From positions 33,882,830 through 33,946,829 of the forward strand of contig NC_049980.1 of assembly GCF_000003815.2 (NCBI RefSeq): a DNA stretch of 64,000 nt, written 5' to 3'. Within the stretch, counting starts at the first letter, position 1, and each line of letters begins with the position of its first letter. The notes beneath the pieces are model-generated. The model had not been told where the DNA came from, did no database searches, and worked only from the letters and a program-made list of their open reading frames with translations. Origin of the DNA: Branchiostoma floridae (taxonomy: Eukaryota; Chordata; Leptocardii; Amphioxiformes; Branchiostomatidae). Shown here piece by piece: positions 26,672 through 36,496 of this stretch. The translations under genes and the position numbers were made by a program.

Positions 26672-26744
26672 GTCACCGTAGTGTAGTGGTTATCACGTGC
26701 GCCTCACACGCGCAAGGTCCCCGGTTCGATCCCGGGCGGTGACA
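26672..26744 (+). tRNA. tRNA-Val (anticodon CAC)
   Basis: 73 nt with acceptor stem GTCACCG/CGGTGAC plus discriminator A. The anticodon stem TGCGC/GCGCA encloses loop CTCACAC (anticodon at 26705-26707). B box GGTTCGATCCC is at 26723-26733, the T arm is CCCGG/CCGGG, and a Pol III T-run follows at about 26749. All stems pair perfectly and the sequence resembles animal tRNA-Val(CAC). No intron. Confidence 0.97.
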
Positions 26745-26882
26745 ATGTCTTTTTGTCAGCTCTAACAATTCCTTTTTATCTGTTTTATACTTTGTTTATA
26801 AGATTTTCGTAGTAACGTAGTACGTTAATCTGGGTCATAAATTGATGTTTTTTTCTGTTGTATGAATCTTTTTTGACTGTAA

Positions 26883-26930
26883 GGAGGATTTGAACCCAGA
26901 ACCCCTGGGTCTTGGGCCAAGTGACGTTTA
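26883..26930 (-). repeat. tRNA-like (B-box) relic
   Basis: Minus strand reads CTTGGCCCAAG, then GGGGTTCTGGGTTCAAATCC. There is a B-box-like word but no closable acceptor or D arm, so it is probably a decayed tRNA or tRNA-derived SINE. Confidence 0.3.
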
Positions 26931-27514
26931 GTTACACAACACGAAATCACAGAAAGACGCTGGGAAACATAGCAGAAAAAAATCTACATGGTGTAACTTA
27001 TGCCCCCTTTCCACTAGACGGCGATCGCACTGCGCTCTAACTGCGACCAGCATAGGATATGTGTAATCTTCGCTTTCATACTGGGTATATCATACAAAAC
27101 GTAAAAGTGCGACTAAAGAAGACAACAAAACGCACAAAGTGTAAAAAGATTCGTTTCTTTTCTATACAATTCGTTGAGCGAAATGCCAGATTTTAGGTCG
27201 CAGAGAGAGCGCGGCGAGAGCGCCGTCCTAGTGGAAAGGGAGTATTACTTATAACACTGTAATTTTTCAAACGTCATTTTGGGGACACTTTTTCCAGATA
27301 ATCCCTCTTTCGGGACCTATTTATAGGCCCCCAACAACAACAAGTTGAACAACAAGAAAATTAAACCCTCTGTTATGAAACAAAATTGAACTTGCTGTTT
27401 TGTTAATGCATACTCTCAAGGTTTCACTTAGTCGCTAATCCCTATGTTATCTTTGCCCCACTTTTTTTGCCTCTCAGTCACAATACACATCAGCGTTGTT
27501 GCTACTTTTGTCTA

Positions 27515-27644
27515 ATCTCCAAGCAGACCTTGCTGTGGCAAATGGGAAGGAGTTTAGCCGGCATAGGAGTTATTGGCCAATCAGGCTCCTCCATCTGTCG
27601 GCTAAACGCCTTCGCATTTGCCACAGCAAGATCTGCTTGGAGAT
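27515..27644. mobile_element. TA-target MITE with CTCCAAGCAG ends (130 bp)
   Basis: Flanking TA lies at 27513-27514 and 27645-27646. Terminal repeats are ATCTCCAAGCAGA / TCTGCTTGGAGAT, and inner arms (CCTTGCTGTGGCAAATG facing CATTTGCCACAGCAAG; TTTAGCCGGC facing GTCGGCTAAA) make nearly the whole element a hairpin. Tc1/mariner-type by TA target (inference). Confidence 0.85.
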
Positions 27645-27684
27645 TAACTTTTGTCTCCGCTTTGTTTCTGTGCTTTTTTTAGTA

Positions 27685-27856
27685 CTCTCCAAGCAGAGGT
27701 TGAGTCGCGGGGATATAGTAGTAGTCGGGAAATTTACCGGCTCGCTCTTAATTCCCGTCGAAAACTTAGCACCTAGTTACCAAACGGTCTGAATGTGTCA
27801 AAGTAATTATATCTAAAAGGCTTGTACCGTTTCGTTCTGTAGCGACTCAACCATTT
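27685..27856. mobile_element. Degenerate CTCCAAGCAG MITE
   Basis: The left end TA|CTCTCCAAGCAGAGGTTGAGTCGC is intact. The inverse GCGACTCAACC occurs at 27842-27852 but the outer right terminus is lost. A solo right terminus ATCTGCTTGGAGAT|TA lies at 28219-28234. Confidence 0.6.
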
Positions 27857-28929
27857 TTTTAGACCTTATTTAAGAAGAATCCAAATTGACCTTCGGGTCG
27901 CTTTTCCTGGTGTCATGAGAGAAGGGATTAATCTTGTTGTCTATGTTGCAGTTGGTGTTCTTTTTTTTTAGCGCATTTTGCCGTGTTTAATTTTTTCTAG
28001 AGGTGCGCTCTTCCTAGCCTGTGTTTACACAAGCTCTCGCTGGCTGGAGTTAATGACCCCCTCCCCGTGGCGGCAATCGTAGGGCCGGCCGCTAGGGGCG
28101 CGATTTTAGTCAGGCTACGCTCTTCCTATGGTTAACGTTACGCTATTTTAAAAAGCGTACACCTCCAGAAAAAAACATACAAAACTTTGCCAAACACACC
28201 CAAATAGCCCCAACTACAATCTGCTTGGAGATTAACAGTTTACACCATTCAAGGTCTAATAAGATGTTTGAATCCAAAATACACATTTATCCTTACACAT
28301 GCACTAATCTTTCTGGTGAATGACTTTGATGTGGCAACCAATTCTGGGAGGAAAATGACTCGGCAGGTATCATTATTAAGGCTTTCCTATCAGGATAGAA
28401 TTGCACATGCAAAACCTCTTTTTCTCAAGAATAAAGCTATAATAATTCTTCACTGTTCTGTCAGACGAGACCACAGTGCTTTACAGGAAAATGCTCGTTA
28501 ACCTAAGAAAAGTAACAGAAATGACATCAAGGTTTCCGACAGGAAGCGTCCATTACGTCTCACAGTCGCTAACAAAAAGGCACTGCGGGATAATTATCCA
28601 ATCAATTAGGCAAATCTGTCCGTCCGCGAGCGCCAATTAACACCCGATTCATGCCTGCAGAAAAGGGACGATGGCCCGGCATTGTGGAAGGCGCTGTTTC
28701 ATTATCACTTGTTTTTATATGAAAACAGAGCCGCGAAAACACCGACAAGAACACACATATGTCATAACGTATGGAGAGCAGGCACTGGCACAAAGAAGAA
28801 CGCCATCATAGCCGGACGTCTCAGGTGTACTTGCGCTCATCATTTGAAGAGCTTCTTCCTGACTTCGCGGCCGTGTTTTCACCTGGAGAAGTTGTACTTG
28901 TAGCTGGGAGTGTGTGTGAGGTGGACGCC

Positions 28930-29145
28930 ATGGCCCTACTTCACGACTGGACCGCGCCGCTAACCGTACAGGGCGCTGCCCGCGACGTCCCCTGCACGGT
29001 GCCGGGAGAGATCCAGAGGAGTGCCGAGCGCGTGGCCGGATCTCTGTCGCCGCCCTCCGAGGCAAACTCCGACGACATCGCCGAGACTCCGGACAGCACG
29101 ACTTCAGACGCGTCTTCTCCTTCTTCTTCTGAGGAAAAGGGAGAG
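28930..29145 (+). CDS. Fox exon 1: acidic N-terminus
   Basis: 72 codons starting [15 protein letters not shown] and ending EEKGE at GAG|GTAATG. No domain recognised. Upstream, 28585-28612 carries GATAATTATCCAATCAATTAGG, a TAAT-rich patch that could bind homeodomain proteins (inference). Confidence 0.85.
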
Positions 29146-32100
29146 GTAATGTATTTGAAAAGTTTTACTTTTATTCTAATTCAAGTTTTCTATTGTATGT
29201 TGTTGGCAAGCAAGGTGGATGACGATGTGGTTGAATCTGCGAACTGATATTTTTTTCTGAATCTCGGACTAAAACACATTTGACAAGAGAGTTTTCAGTT
29301 GGCCGAAAAAAGTACTCTGCCAATAAAAAAAGTACTTGTAGTAGGCCAAAATGCGTTTTGTGTAGTCTCTACCAGACTCCTCTCGTAACTGGAATAGTGA
29401 AACTTTGCCAGAAAATTTGCCAAGGGATTTAGTCGGCTCAAGGTCATAGTCCTTTTAATACCTTAGTCGACTATAGAGTCACTCGTCACGTGTGTTGACC
29501 ACGGCGAGCTCTTCTGGCATATAATTCAGTCTATTTGACCAATGACTACTATGTATGTAGTCTGATAGACGCTGCGTTTTAGGACATTATTCCAAGCGAT
29601 CCATGTTCACGATCAATATCATACATGATTCCCTTCTATCTACAAAGTTCTCGATCGTGCCTGTGTTCTACCAAGGACGTTTTTCAACTTCAAATTTTTA
29701 AACTTTGGCTCTACATCCACACATTCCACATGAACGCACAGCAAATTCCAAGCCGAACGTTCCCAAAATTGCCGCCTAGGCTCATTTAAAATGTATGTAG
29801 AAAAATGTCTTGTTTCGATTTATTTGGGGTAGGGCAAAACTGGCGTATATAATTTTGTTTTCTTTGATTTCATGTTCATGTGCTAGTCGTTTGATCCGTG
29901 GATGTGTATTGACAGATGTGTAGTGTGCGAGTGTGTTTTGACTGTACCTTTGTTAGACACTTGGCGATGTGTATTGTAACGTTTGTTCAGTGAGGCTTCA
30001 ATCACTCGGTTTGTTCAAGTCTATAAAAACAACGTTACAGAGGGGAAAACTTTGTGACTTTTCAGTCCGGAATGTTTGGACTTATCGTTGCCATCAAACG
30101 CATTTATACCAAGGTATACATTGACCGACAGCGACGTTTGATTCTATTAAACAATCTTTGATACAAATATCCAACTAACATTTCAAATGAGTACCAAGGA
30201 GGTTTTTCAACCTCCTTGTGAATACTTTGCATCGGTCTTGAGTTGTCAGGTATTGACGTTCACTTTTATTGGGGCCTGCAATTTACCATCAGCGCTATGT
30301 ATACGCTGAATTTAGATATAAAGGGGATACATGTTCTACTTCAACTAGAAAGCGATAATTTGAATTTGCATTGGTATACATTTTGTGTATCTCCATTTTT
30401 ATGCAGATATTGAAGTTGTTCATTCATTGTCCACAGGACACAGACACGAAGCCGCCATACTCGTACATCGCCCTGATCGTCATGGCGTTACGGAGCTCGC
30501 CGCTAGGGGCGCTTCCTCTCACGGGCATATACGAGTTCATCGAGCGGACGTTCCCGTACTTCCGGCGGAACAAGCGTCGGTGGCAGAACTCCATCCGGCA
30601 CAACCTGTCACTCAACGACTGCTTCGTCAAGGTGGGCAGAAGTGACTGTGACGTTTGAACGGAAATTTAGATTAAAAAAAAAAACTATTTTAAACGATAT
30701 GCCTACTCTCCAAGCAGAGGTTAGGCTCCGGCTGCTTTTTAACGTTCTTTTTTAGTCGTTTTTATCGGGCTTTTTATTTTGTATTTCATCTTGCTGTGTC
30801 AAAACCTAAGTTTGGCTGGCGTACTTCAAGAAAAATGACAAAATAGAAAGCTCGATAAAAACGACTAAAAAGCAGCCGGAGCCTAACCTCTGCTTGGAGA
30901 GTAGATATGCCTTGGTCACCGTGATTTCCAAACCGGGGCCCGGCAGCTTTCGGGAACGAAAAATATGATGCAAAATACACCAAAATACACAAAACGTAAA
31001 AAAAAAAGAGCAATGGGCATGATTTGTGTTCATTTTCGGGTATACATTTTTACTTTTAGTTTCCCCCCAAAAGCCCAGCCGGGCCTCGATTGGAAAATGC
31101 GTTTAACATATACTGAGACTTCTAGGACCATTGATGGCACGCTCTTCAAATATTTTAAGTACACAAAAATCTATTGCATACAGCGTTAAGTGGTGCAAAA
31201 TAGCGTATACTGTGTCTGTAATACATGTAGTATCCACAGCGAATGGTCAGGGTCAGTGCGTACACCTGTAAGGGTCGCCTAGACAGATTCTACACAGTCC
31301 ATAATCTCCAAGCAGATCCTACGGTAGCATAAGATAGTACAGGTATACAATTCAAAAGCTGGCAAAGAAAAGGGGTGTAGCCGGCCTAGCATTCCCTAGT
31401 CAATGCACACTTCTAGGCCGGCTAAGCCAGCATTTGTCTGCTTGGAGATGAGAAAGTTCCAACGTTTCCATGGTCCGACTGACACCACCTGTGCCCTTCC
31501 GTCCAGATCCCGCGGTCCTGCGAGCAGCCCGGTAACTTGGGTAAGGGCGGTCTGTGGGCGCTCCCGATGATCCCGACTGCGGGAACATGTTTCCTATAGG
31601 ATTACATGCATTACTGGTGTATATCATAACCGTGTAGTCCCCCCTTCCCCCTCTAGATCCCTCGGTCCTGCGAGCAGCCGGGAAAAGGCGGCCTCTGGGC
31701 GCTCCATCCCGACTGTGGGAACATGTTCGCCAAGGGAAGCTACTTACGGAGGACGGCTCGCTTCAGGTGAGGCACTTAGCTCTCCGTACAACATCTACTT
31801 TGATATTAATGATTTCATTCATTCGTTCATTCATTCGTTCATTCATTCATCCATGTATCCATCCATCCATCCATCCATCCATTCATTCATTTATTCATTC
31901 ATTCATCCATCCATCCATCCATCCATCCATCCATCCATCCATCCATCCAACCATCCATTTATCATTCCATTCATCCGTCCATCCAACCATTCATTCGATC
32001 ATTCGATCCATCATACATCCATTCTTTCATTTTTCTCTATTCCATTCGTCTTATAGAAGCTCCAAAACAGAAGAATCCCAGGACGGCCGGGCCCTGTACT

Positions 32101-32573
32101 CTCTCATGCACCCGCTCTTCAGGGGGTCTCCCTACGGCCCCACGGGTAGGCAGGGGGGTCCGGAAATCCGACCCGTGCGTTATACGGACGTTACCAGCGC
32201 AACGAGAGCGGAAGAACCTAAAAAATCCGCTCCGAGAAGCCACACATCGCCGCCGGTACCACAGAACAACTCCACCCTCCCTTGCAATCCCAGCTTGATC
32301 CCAGGGTCCTATACACGGAGCTATGGGAACGAGATGCCATCCCCATCCTCCCGTCCTACGTCATCATCTGTGGCGCAGCAATCAGGCGGCAGTAATACAC
32401 TATCGCCGCCAGGTGTCGCTCCTTACCGCGCGGTGTCGGCACCGTTCCCGCCAGTCATCCCTCCTCTCGTGCCGATGTCACCCCCCGCGAGACTTCCGTC
32501 GCCTTACCTACCGGGGTATCCCTACTGTTACGGTTACCCCTTCCTGGTACCGCTACCTTCTCTACGGCAGTGA
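28930..32573 (+). CDS. Divergent forkhead-box transcription factor, 345 aa
   Basis: Sequence-specific nuclear transcription factor. Exons 28930-29145, 30437-30631, 31657-31766 and 32057-32573; junctions are GT-AG with phases 0, 0, 2. Residues 1-72 are acidic/Ser-rich ([20 protein letters not shown]). The forkhead domain, about 77-173, opens [14 protein letters not shown] and has the complete recognition helix [17 protein letters not shown], then [16 protein letters not shown] and YLRRTARFR. The C-terminus is Pro/Ser/Tyr-rich and ends [20 protein letters not shown]. The wing resembles FoxB/FoxAB (WALHP...GSxLRR), but [17 protein letters not shown] is unusual and I cannot assign a class. The start is ATG 28930 (GACGCCATGG, strong context); an in-frame ATG at 28771 is possible. 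Introns 2 and 3 are packed with MITEs and a tetranucleotide repeat. Confidence 0.92.
30437..30631 (+). CDS. Fox exon 2: forkhead helices 1-3
   Basis: 65 codons after acceptor TTGTCCACAG. It contains [13 protein letters not shown], the [12 protein letters not shown] helix 2 and the DNA-recognition helix [15 protein letters not shown]; donor AAG|GTGGGC. Confidence 0.97.
30706..30901. mobile_element. CCAAGCAGAGGTTAGGCTCCGG-type MITE (196 bp)
   Basis: Flanked by TA at 30704-30705 and 30902-30903. About 28-bp inverted termini (CTCTCCAAGCAGAGGTTAGG...), with inner arms AGTCGTTTTTATCG facing CGATAAAAACGACT. Lies in Fox intron 2; 47124-47248 is a shorter relative. Confidence 0.88.
30908..31101. mobile_element. 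Degenerate Harbinger-like MITE (copy 3)
   Basis: It has TTCCAAACCGGGGCCCGGCAGC at the left and AAGCCCAGCCGGGCCTCG at the right with the interior of the 2811/39049 family, but the ends are eroded. It lies directly beside the preceding MITE. Confidence 0.7.
31304..31449. mobile_element. CTCCAAGCAG MITE (146 bp)
   Basis: ATCTCCAAGCAGATCC...CTGCTTGGAGAT with a TA at the left; the right flank has diverged. Internal pieces CTACGGTAGCATAAGATAGTA match the copy at 45658-45809. Confidence 0.8.
31507..31600 (+). pseudogene. Frameshifted duplicate of Fox exon 3
   Basis: After an intact acceptor (CCTTCCGTCCAG) it reads IPRSCEQPG, a 9-bp insertion, GKGGLWAL, and then a 5-bp insertion that shifts frame to a stop within about 12 codons. 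The working copy is at 31657. DNA identity is high, so the duplication looks fairly young. If spliced in, it would truncate the wing of the forkhead domain. Confidence 0.85.
31657..31766 (+). CDS. Fox exon 3: forkhead wing
   Basis: It encodes [36 protein letters not shown] and the start of an Arg codon split to exon 4 (AG|GTGAGG). Acceptor tract CCCCCTTCCCCCTCTAG is strong. Confidence 0.96.
31812..32035. repeat. (ATTC/ATCC)n tetranucleotide microsatellite
   Basis: About 220 bp of alternating CATT and CATC tetramers in Fox intron 3, ending 21 bp before the exon 4 acceptor. The His/Pro/Ser-rich ORFs through it are artefacts. Confidence 0.97.
32057..32573 (+). CDS. Fox exon 4: C-terminal region and stop
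   Basis: It starts with the third base of a split Arg codon, reads [20 protein letters not shown] and a Pro/Ser-rich region, and ends PSLRQ-TGA. No classical engrailed-type repressor motif was seen. The last 26 codons are the repeat unit that is amplified downstream. Confidence 0.92.
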
Positions 32574-33345
32574 ACATTATTCCGTCAGGTCACCTAATTC
32601 CGCCAGGTCACCTTAATCCGTCACCCTACCTACCGGGGTATCCCTACTGTTACGGGTACCCCTTCCTGGTGCCGCTACCGTCTCTACCGCGGCAGTGAAC
32701 ATAATTCCGCCAGGTCACCTAAATCCGTCACCCTACCTACCGGGGTATCCCTACTGTTACGGGTACCCATTCCTGGTGCCGCTAGGTACCGTCTCTACGG
32801 CAGTGAACATTATTCCGTCAGGTCACCTAATTCCGTCAGGTCACCTAAATCCGTCACCCTACCTACCGGGGTATCCCTACTGTTACGGTTACCCCTTCAT
32901 GGTGCCGCTACCGTCTCTACCGCGGCAGTGAACATTATTCCGTCAGGTCACCTAATTCCGCCAGGTCACCTAAATCCGTCAGTGACCCTACCTGCCCGGG
33001 TACCCCTACTGTTACGGTTACCCTTTCCTGGTGCCCCTACCGTCTCTACGGCAGTGAACTTTATTCCGTCAGGTCACCTAATTCCGTCAGGTCACCTAAT
33101 TCCGTCAGGTCACCTAATTCCGTCAGCCTACCTGCCAGGGTACCCCTACTGTTACGGTTACCCTTTCCTGGTGCCGCTACCGTCTCTACGGCAGTGAACA
33201 TTATTCCGCCAGGTCACCTAAATCCGTCAGTGACCCTACCTACCGGGGTATCCCTACTGTTACGGGTACCTTTTCCTGGTACCGCTACCTTCTCTACGGC
33301 AGTGAACATTATTCCGACAGGTCACCTAAATCCGCCACTCCGAAA
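32496..33345 (+). repeat. Minisatellite built from the Fox terminal codons and stop, seven copies
   Basis: The first copy is the true C-terminus. Six more at about 32620, 32722, 32850, 32985, 33122 and 33228 keep CCTACCTACCGGGGTATCCC (or the variant CTGCC), TACTGTTACGG and CTACGGCAGTGAACAT. Between them lies a variable number of an 18-bp unit, AGGTCACCTAATTCCGTC. Copies are in differing frames, so readthrough would not give one continuous fusion. A possible ATTAAA polyadenylation signal is at about 33450. Confidence 0.93.
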
Positions 33346-33349
33346 AAAC

Positions 33350-35640
33350 AATATGTAAATATATGTAGTTTATAGGTTGCACTTCTTTGTACCATATGTT
33401 TATTTTGTTAGGTAAGAAAGCAGCTGTCCGATGAAAGTCATGAAATGTGATTAAAGCCTTCTTTCTGACATAAAATTTAGATTGTGCGCGTCAGTTATTT
33501 GGGTGGAGGAGATGATTAATTAATATAATATATGTAACGTTAAAACAGGAGCTTATTTACATAATTAATGATAAACACAATTAATACACCAGTTGTAAAG
33601 CCAAAATCATTTAGCGAAGGTATATCGTCGCGGAACTCTCGTTTTGTATGATATTTGTAGGACCAACGCAACTATGAACTTTGATGATACTAGTGTGTGA
33701 CCTGGTGACTTGTGGTTAAATCCTTGTTTTTACCTGCCATTTAAATCCGAGTAAATACGACAGTCGGATGCACGTGTGTGCGAGCGTGAGTGAGTGAGGT
33801 TACATTTATTCTCTCTGAGACTTTGGAGCGAAGCAAAACAAATATACTTCTGATGTCGCTCTGTAAATAGTCATCTCATGTCCCGGAATGGCGCCGCCCT
33901 CTGGACAATACACGGGAGCAATCAAACTGAAGTGAAAGAAACACATGATAGCAGTTATATATACACTCTTGTTTGCTTAAGTTACACAAGGGTGGAAAAT
34001 GGCGCGCTCATAAGGAAGGCACTGTTTTATGTAGTAACAGGCGACCGTTTTAATGTCAACATTTTGTATATTGGCTTGCGAATGTTACGTTTCTAACTCT
34101 TGCTTATAATGTATATTCTTCCTATTTTACTTACCCAACGCCCACCTACCCCACCAAAAAAGTCCTAGAGCCTTCTAGACTGACATTACAAAACTCACTC
34201 ACTTACAAAAACACATAACAAAATGAAAGTTGGCGTATGGTACGTGTACGTTCATTTGGGTCGTTCCAGCTATTGCAAAAGTCTTTGAAACAGGATGAAG
34301 TTGGTGCCGTGTTGTTGCGACTTATGTTTAAAAGCGATGTACTTAATTATAATAATAAATTGCCCTTTGAACACCCATTAACAAGATTGCAAATGTTTAC
34401 TTTGCCTCTGACCAAGATGCACTCACTCACACAAACACACAAGCACAGACACACGGCACACACACACGCAAGCACAGACACACACACACACACTCACACA
34501 CAGAAACACAAACACAGACTCACACTCACACACAGAAACAGACACACAAACACAGACACACACAAACACAGACACACACAAACACAGACACACAAACACA
34601 GACACACACACGGCACAGACACACACACACAGAAAAACAGACACACGCACATGGCAACTTAAATGGTGCAATACCCTCAAACATTAACATTCATTAACAT
34701 TAACATTCCAAGAAATAATGCAGACTGTATTGCAGAATGGTAAAATATTAGCCCTGTCGCCGGAATGAAAAAAAAAAAAAAACTTGCATCATTTCCATAT
34801 GCATTAAAATCTATTTTAAGAAATCTGTGCTCCTGATCCACTGAGGAAGGACGCCTATACTTTAACTCACACGTGTTAGCAAATGTGAGCGAGCCTTGTC
34901 CCACGTACTTTGTACCAACTAAGAACATATACTACAGATAACACTGTATAACTAGGCATCACACGGCCACTTATATTATGGCTGCCACTTGTGATAACAA
35001 TGGCACAGCAAACATAAATCCCTTATATTTTGCTGCAATATGTTTTTTTTTTTTTCATTTTATACATTAAAGTACCCGAAATGATGTTAGCATTACGTTG
35101 TAGCATGTTGTAAAAGTTTGGGACTGACAGAAAAAGCGGGTACCGTAGTCTAGTCACTGTGTGCTATCGGGCCCAGTCTGACAAGCATAGTCCTTTTCTC
35201 TGGCAACCTGTCTTTCTAATCGGCATTCCGAGTTATCGTCGTGAGCGAAATAACTTGTTTAAACCAACCCCGTAAAAAAATCCCGGCGCTCGCTAGAGAT
35301 CTTGGCGGCGGTACAACAGCCCTAGCCCCGTAGGGATAGCGACGACCTCACGGTGGTTTGGTAGCCAGGCTTTGGGCTAGGATATCTATAGCGATGAGTC
35401 AGCCACCAGGTCGTGCGTGAACGGACTGCATTCCTCGTGATTCCAACGTGCACGCTTTTGTTCTGGATTCTTGGTAAAACCACCGCACCTAGGTAAGGTG
35501 AGCTTTTCTCAGGTGAGGTTTCCCGCTTGTCGTCAAATGCAGCCGTCAATCACGCCGCGACCACGCCTCTTTCGAACCATTGGGGTTCTTGACCCCAAGG
35601 TTTGGTGCGCTGCTATTGGTCCGCAGCGTGTGACAACAAC
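33350..35640. other. Intergenic region between the Fox gene and the CDK inhibitor
   Basis: Unremarkable AT-rich sequence except a CA-rich microsatellite at 34425-34650 ((CACAGACACA)n with variants) and TAACATT repeats at 34680-34710. No exon supported. Confidence 0.7.
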
Positions 35641-35654
35641 TCCTTATACGGGTG

Positions 35655-35664
35655 TTGGCGCGAA
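35655..35664. promoter_or_regulatory. E2F-like site upstream of the CDK inhibitor
   Basis: TTGGCGCGAA about 215 bp before the start codon fits the E2F/DP core (TTSSCGC). Regulation by E2F would suit a cell-cycle inhibitor, but a single short match is weak evidence. Confidence 0.35.
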
Positions 35665-35879
35665 TTGTGACGGGTGTGGGATTGATGACCGCATGGCCTG
35701 CCCGTGCATGTCACCGCATTTTCACATGTTCAAGAAGGAAGGCAGGACGTGCTACGCAAAACCTCCGTAGAAAACAGAGCACCGAAGGACACTTTGGCCG
35801 ATTGTAGACGCCCAAAACATCCACTTGCGCTCCAACAACAGCCCGTGCTGCAGAATCTGCTGTTTCTACGCACATCGTC

Positions 35880-36176
35880 ATGGGGGAAGTCGCGGTGAAG
35901 CGTCGACCGTCCACGTTAGGGACCGCACGCGGCCTGGCAGTCTTCGGCGAGGGGCGTTCCCCCGCCCGCCGACAGCTCTTCGGGCCCGTCGATCACGATC
36001 AGCTCCGGTCCGACTGGCACAGAGAGATCGCCCGGGTGGTGGAAGAGAAGGGGCGGGAGTGGAACTTCGACTTCGGGAGAGGGACCCCCCTGGAAGGTGC
36101 CTACACCTGGGAAAAGGTGAGCGAGTTGGAGGAGAGGTGTGCACGGGCACAGGTGAGCGCGTGTCAGGTGAACTGA
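35880..36176 (+). CDS. CDKN1: Cip/Kip cyclin-dependent kinase inhibitor (p21/p27/p57 family), 3' end uncertain
   Basis: It binds cyclin-CDK complexes in the nucleus and blocks them. Residues about 30-79 are a full CDI domain: cyclin-groove motif RRQLFGPVDH, a helix, CDK-binding WNFDF (61-65) and PLEGAYTW (70-77), as in p27 and p21. Unspliced, the frame ends after 98 aa (QVSACQVN), without the C-terminal NLS/PCNA region usual in the family. Strong donors occur at AAAAG|GTGAGC (after 36116, 79 codons) and CACAG|GTGAGC (after 36152, 91 codons), so a downstream exon is likely. The start ATG 35880 has context TCATCGTCATGG. The gene lies alone on the plus strand between repeats. Confidence 0.88.
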   Translation: MGEVAVKRRPSTLGTARGLAVFGEGRSPARRQLFGPVDHDQLRSDWHREIARVVEEKGREWNFDFGRGTPLEGAYTWEKVSELEERCARAQVSACQVN

Positions 36177-36327
36177 GACCACCTGTATGACTCACTCACT
36201 TCCTGTAGTCTAAATGGACTTCTCAGTACACATGCGGAAGACAAGGTGTAACTGTAACGGTCAAGACCAGAACGTGCTTGAGACTTGCGTCATCGTCTGA
36301 ACCGGTCACAGAGATGCAGATATTCAC

Positions 36328-36496
36328 ACCTGAGTCGAAGTCCGAGGGAAAGTTGGCGGAGGTGTTCCGGCGTTTGCGCCAAGAAACTGGGTCGAGATTC
36401 TTGACATTCGGAGGAGACAGCATGACTTCTTCTCGGCTGCTGACCCTTCCAAGACCTGCATGGAGAATCTAAAAAGAGACTTGGACTACCACTGAA
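36328..36496 (+). other. Candidate 3' exon of the CDK inhibitor
   Basis: One open frame ends IRRRQHDFFSAADPSKT...LDYH-TGA. A basic run followed by Q..DFF recalls the p21 C-terminal RRQxxxxDFY PCNA-binding motif, but it lacks the full QxxLxxFF spacing. The frame opens after a stop at about 36325, and the only nearby AG acceptors have poor pyrimidine tracts. Speculative. Confidence 0.25.

Noticed and set aside
31715-32056. Ser/Ile/His/Pro repeat protein
   Set aside because: Translation of the ATTC/ATCC microsatellite.
32695-33197. Separate small genes encoding [14 protein letters not shown] peptides
   Set aside because: These are downstream minisatellite copies of the Fox C-terminus with stops in each unit and no own promoter or splice signals.
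34237-34662. His/Thr-rich ORF
   Set aside because: Translation of a CA-rich simple repeat.
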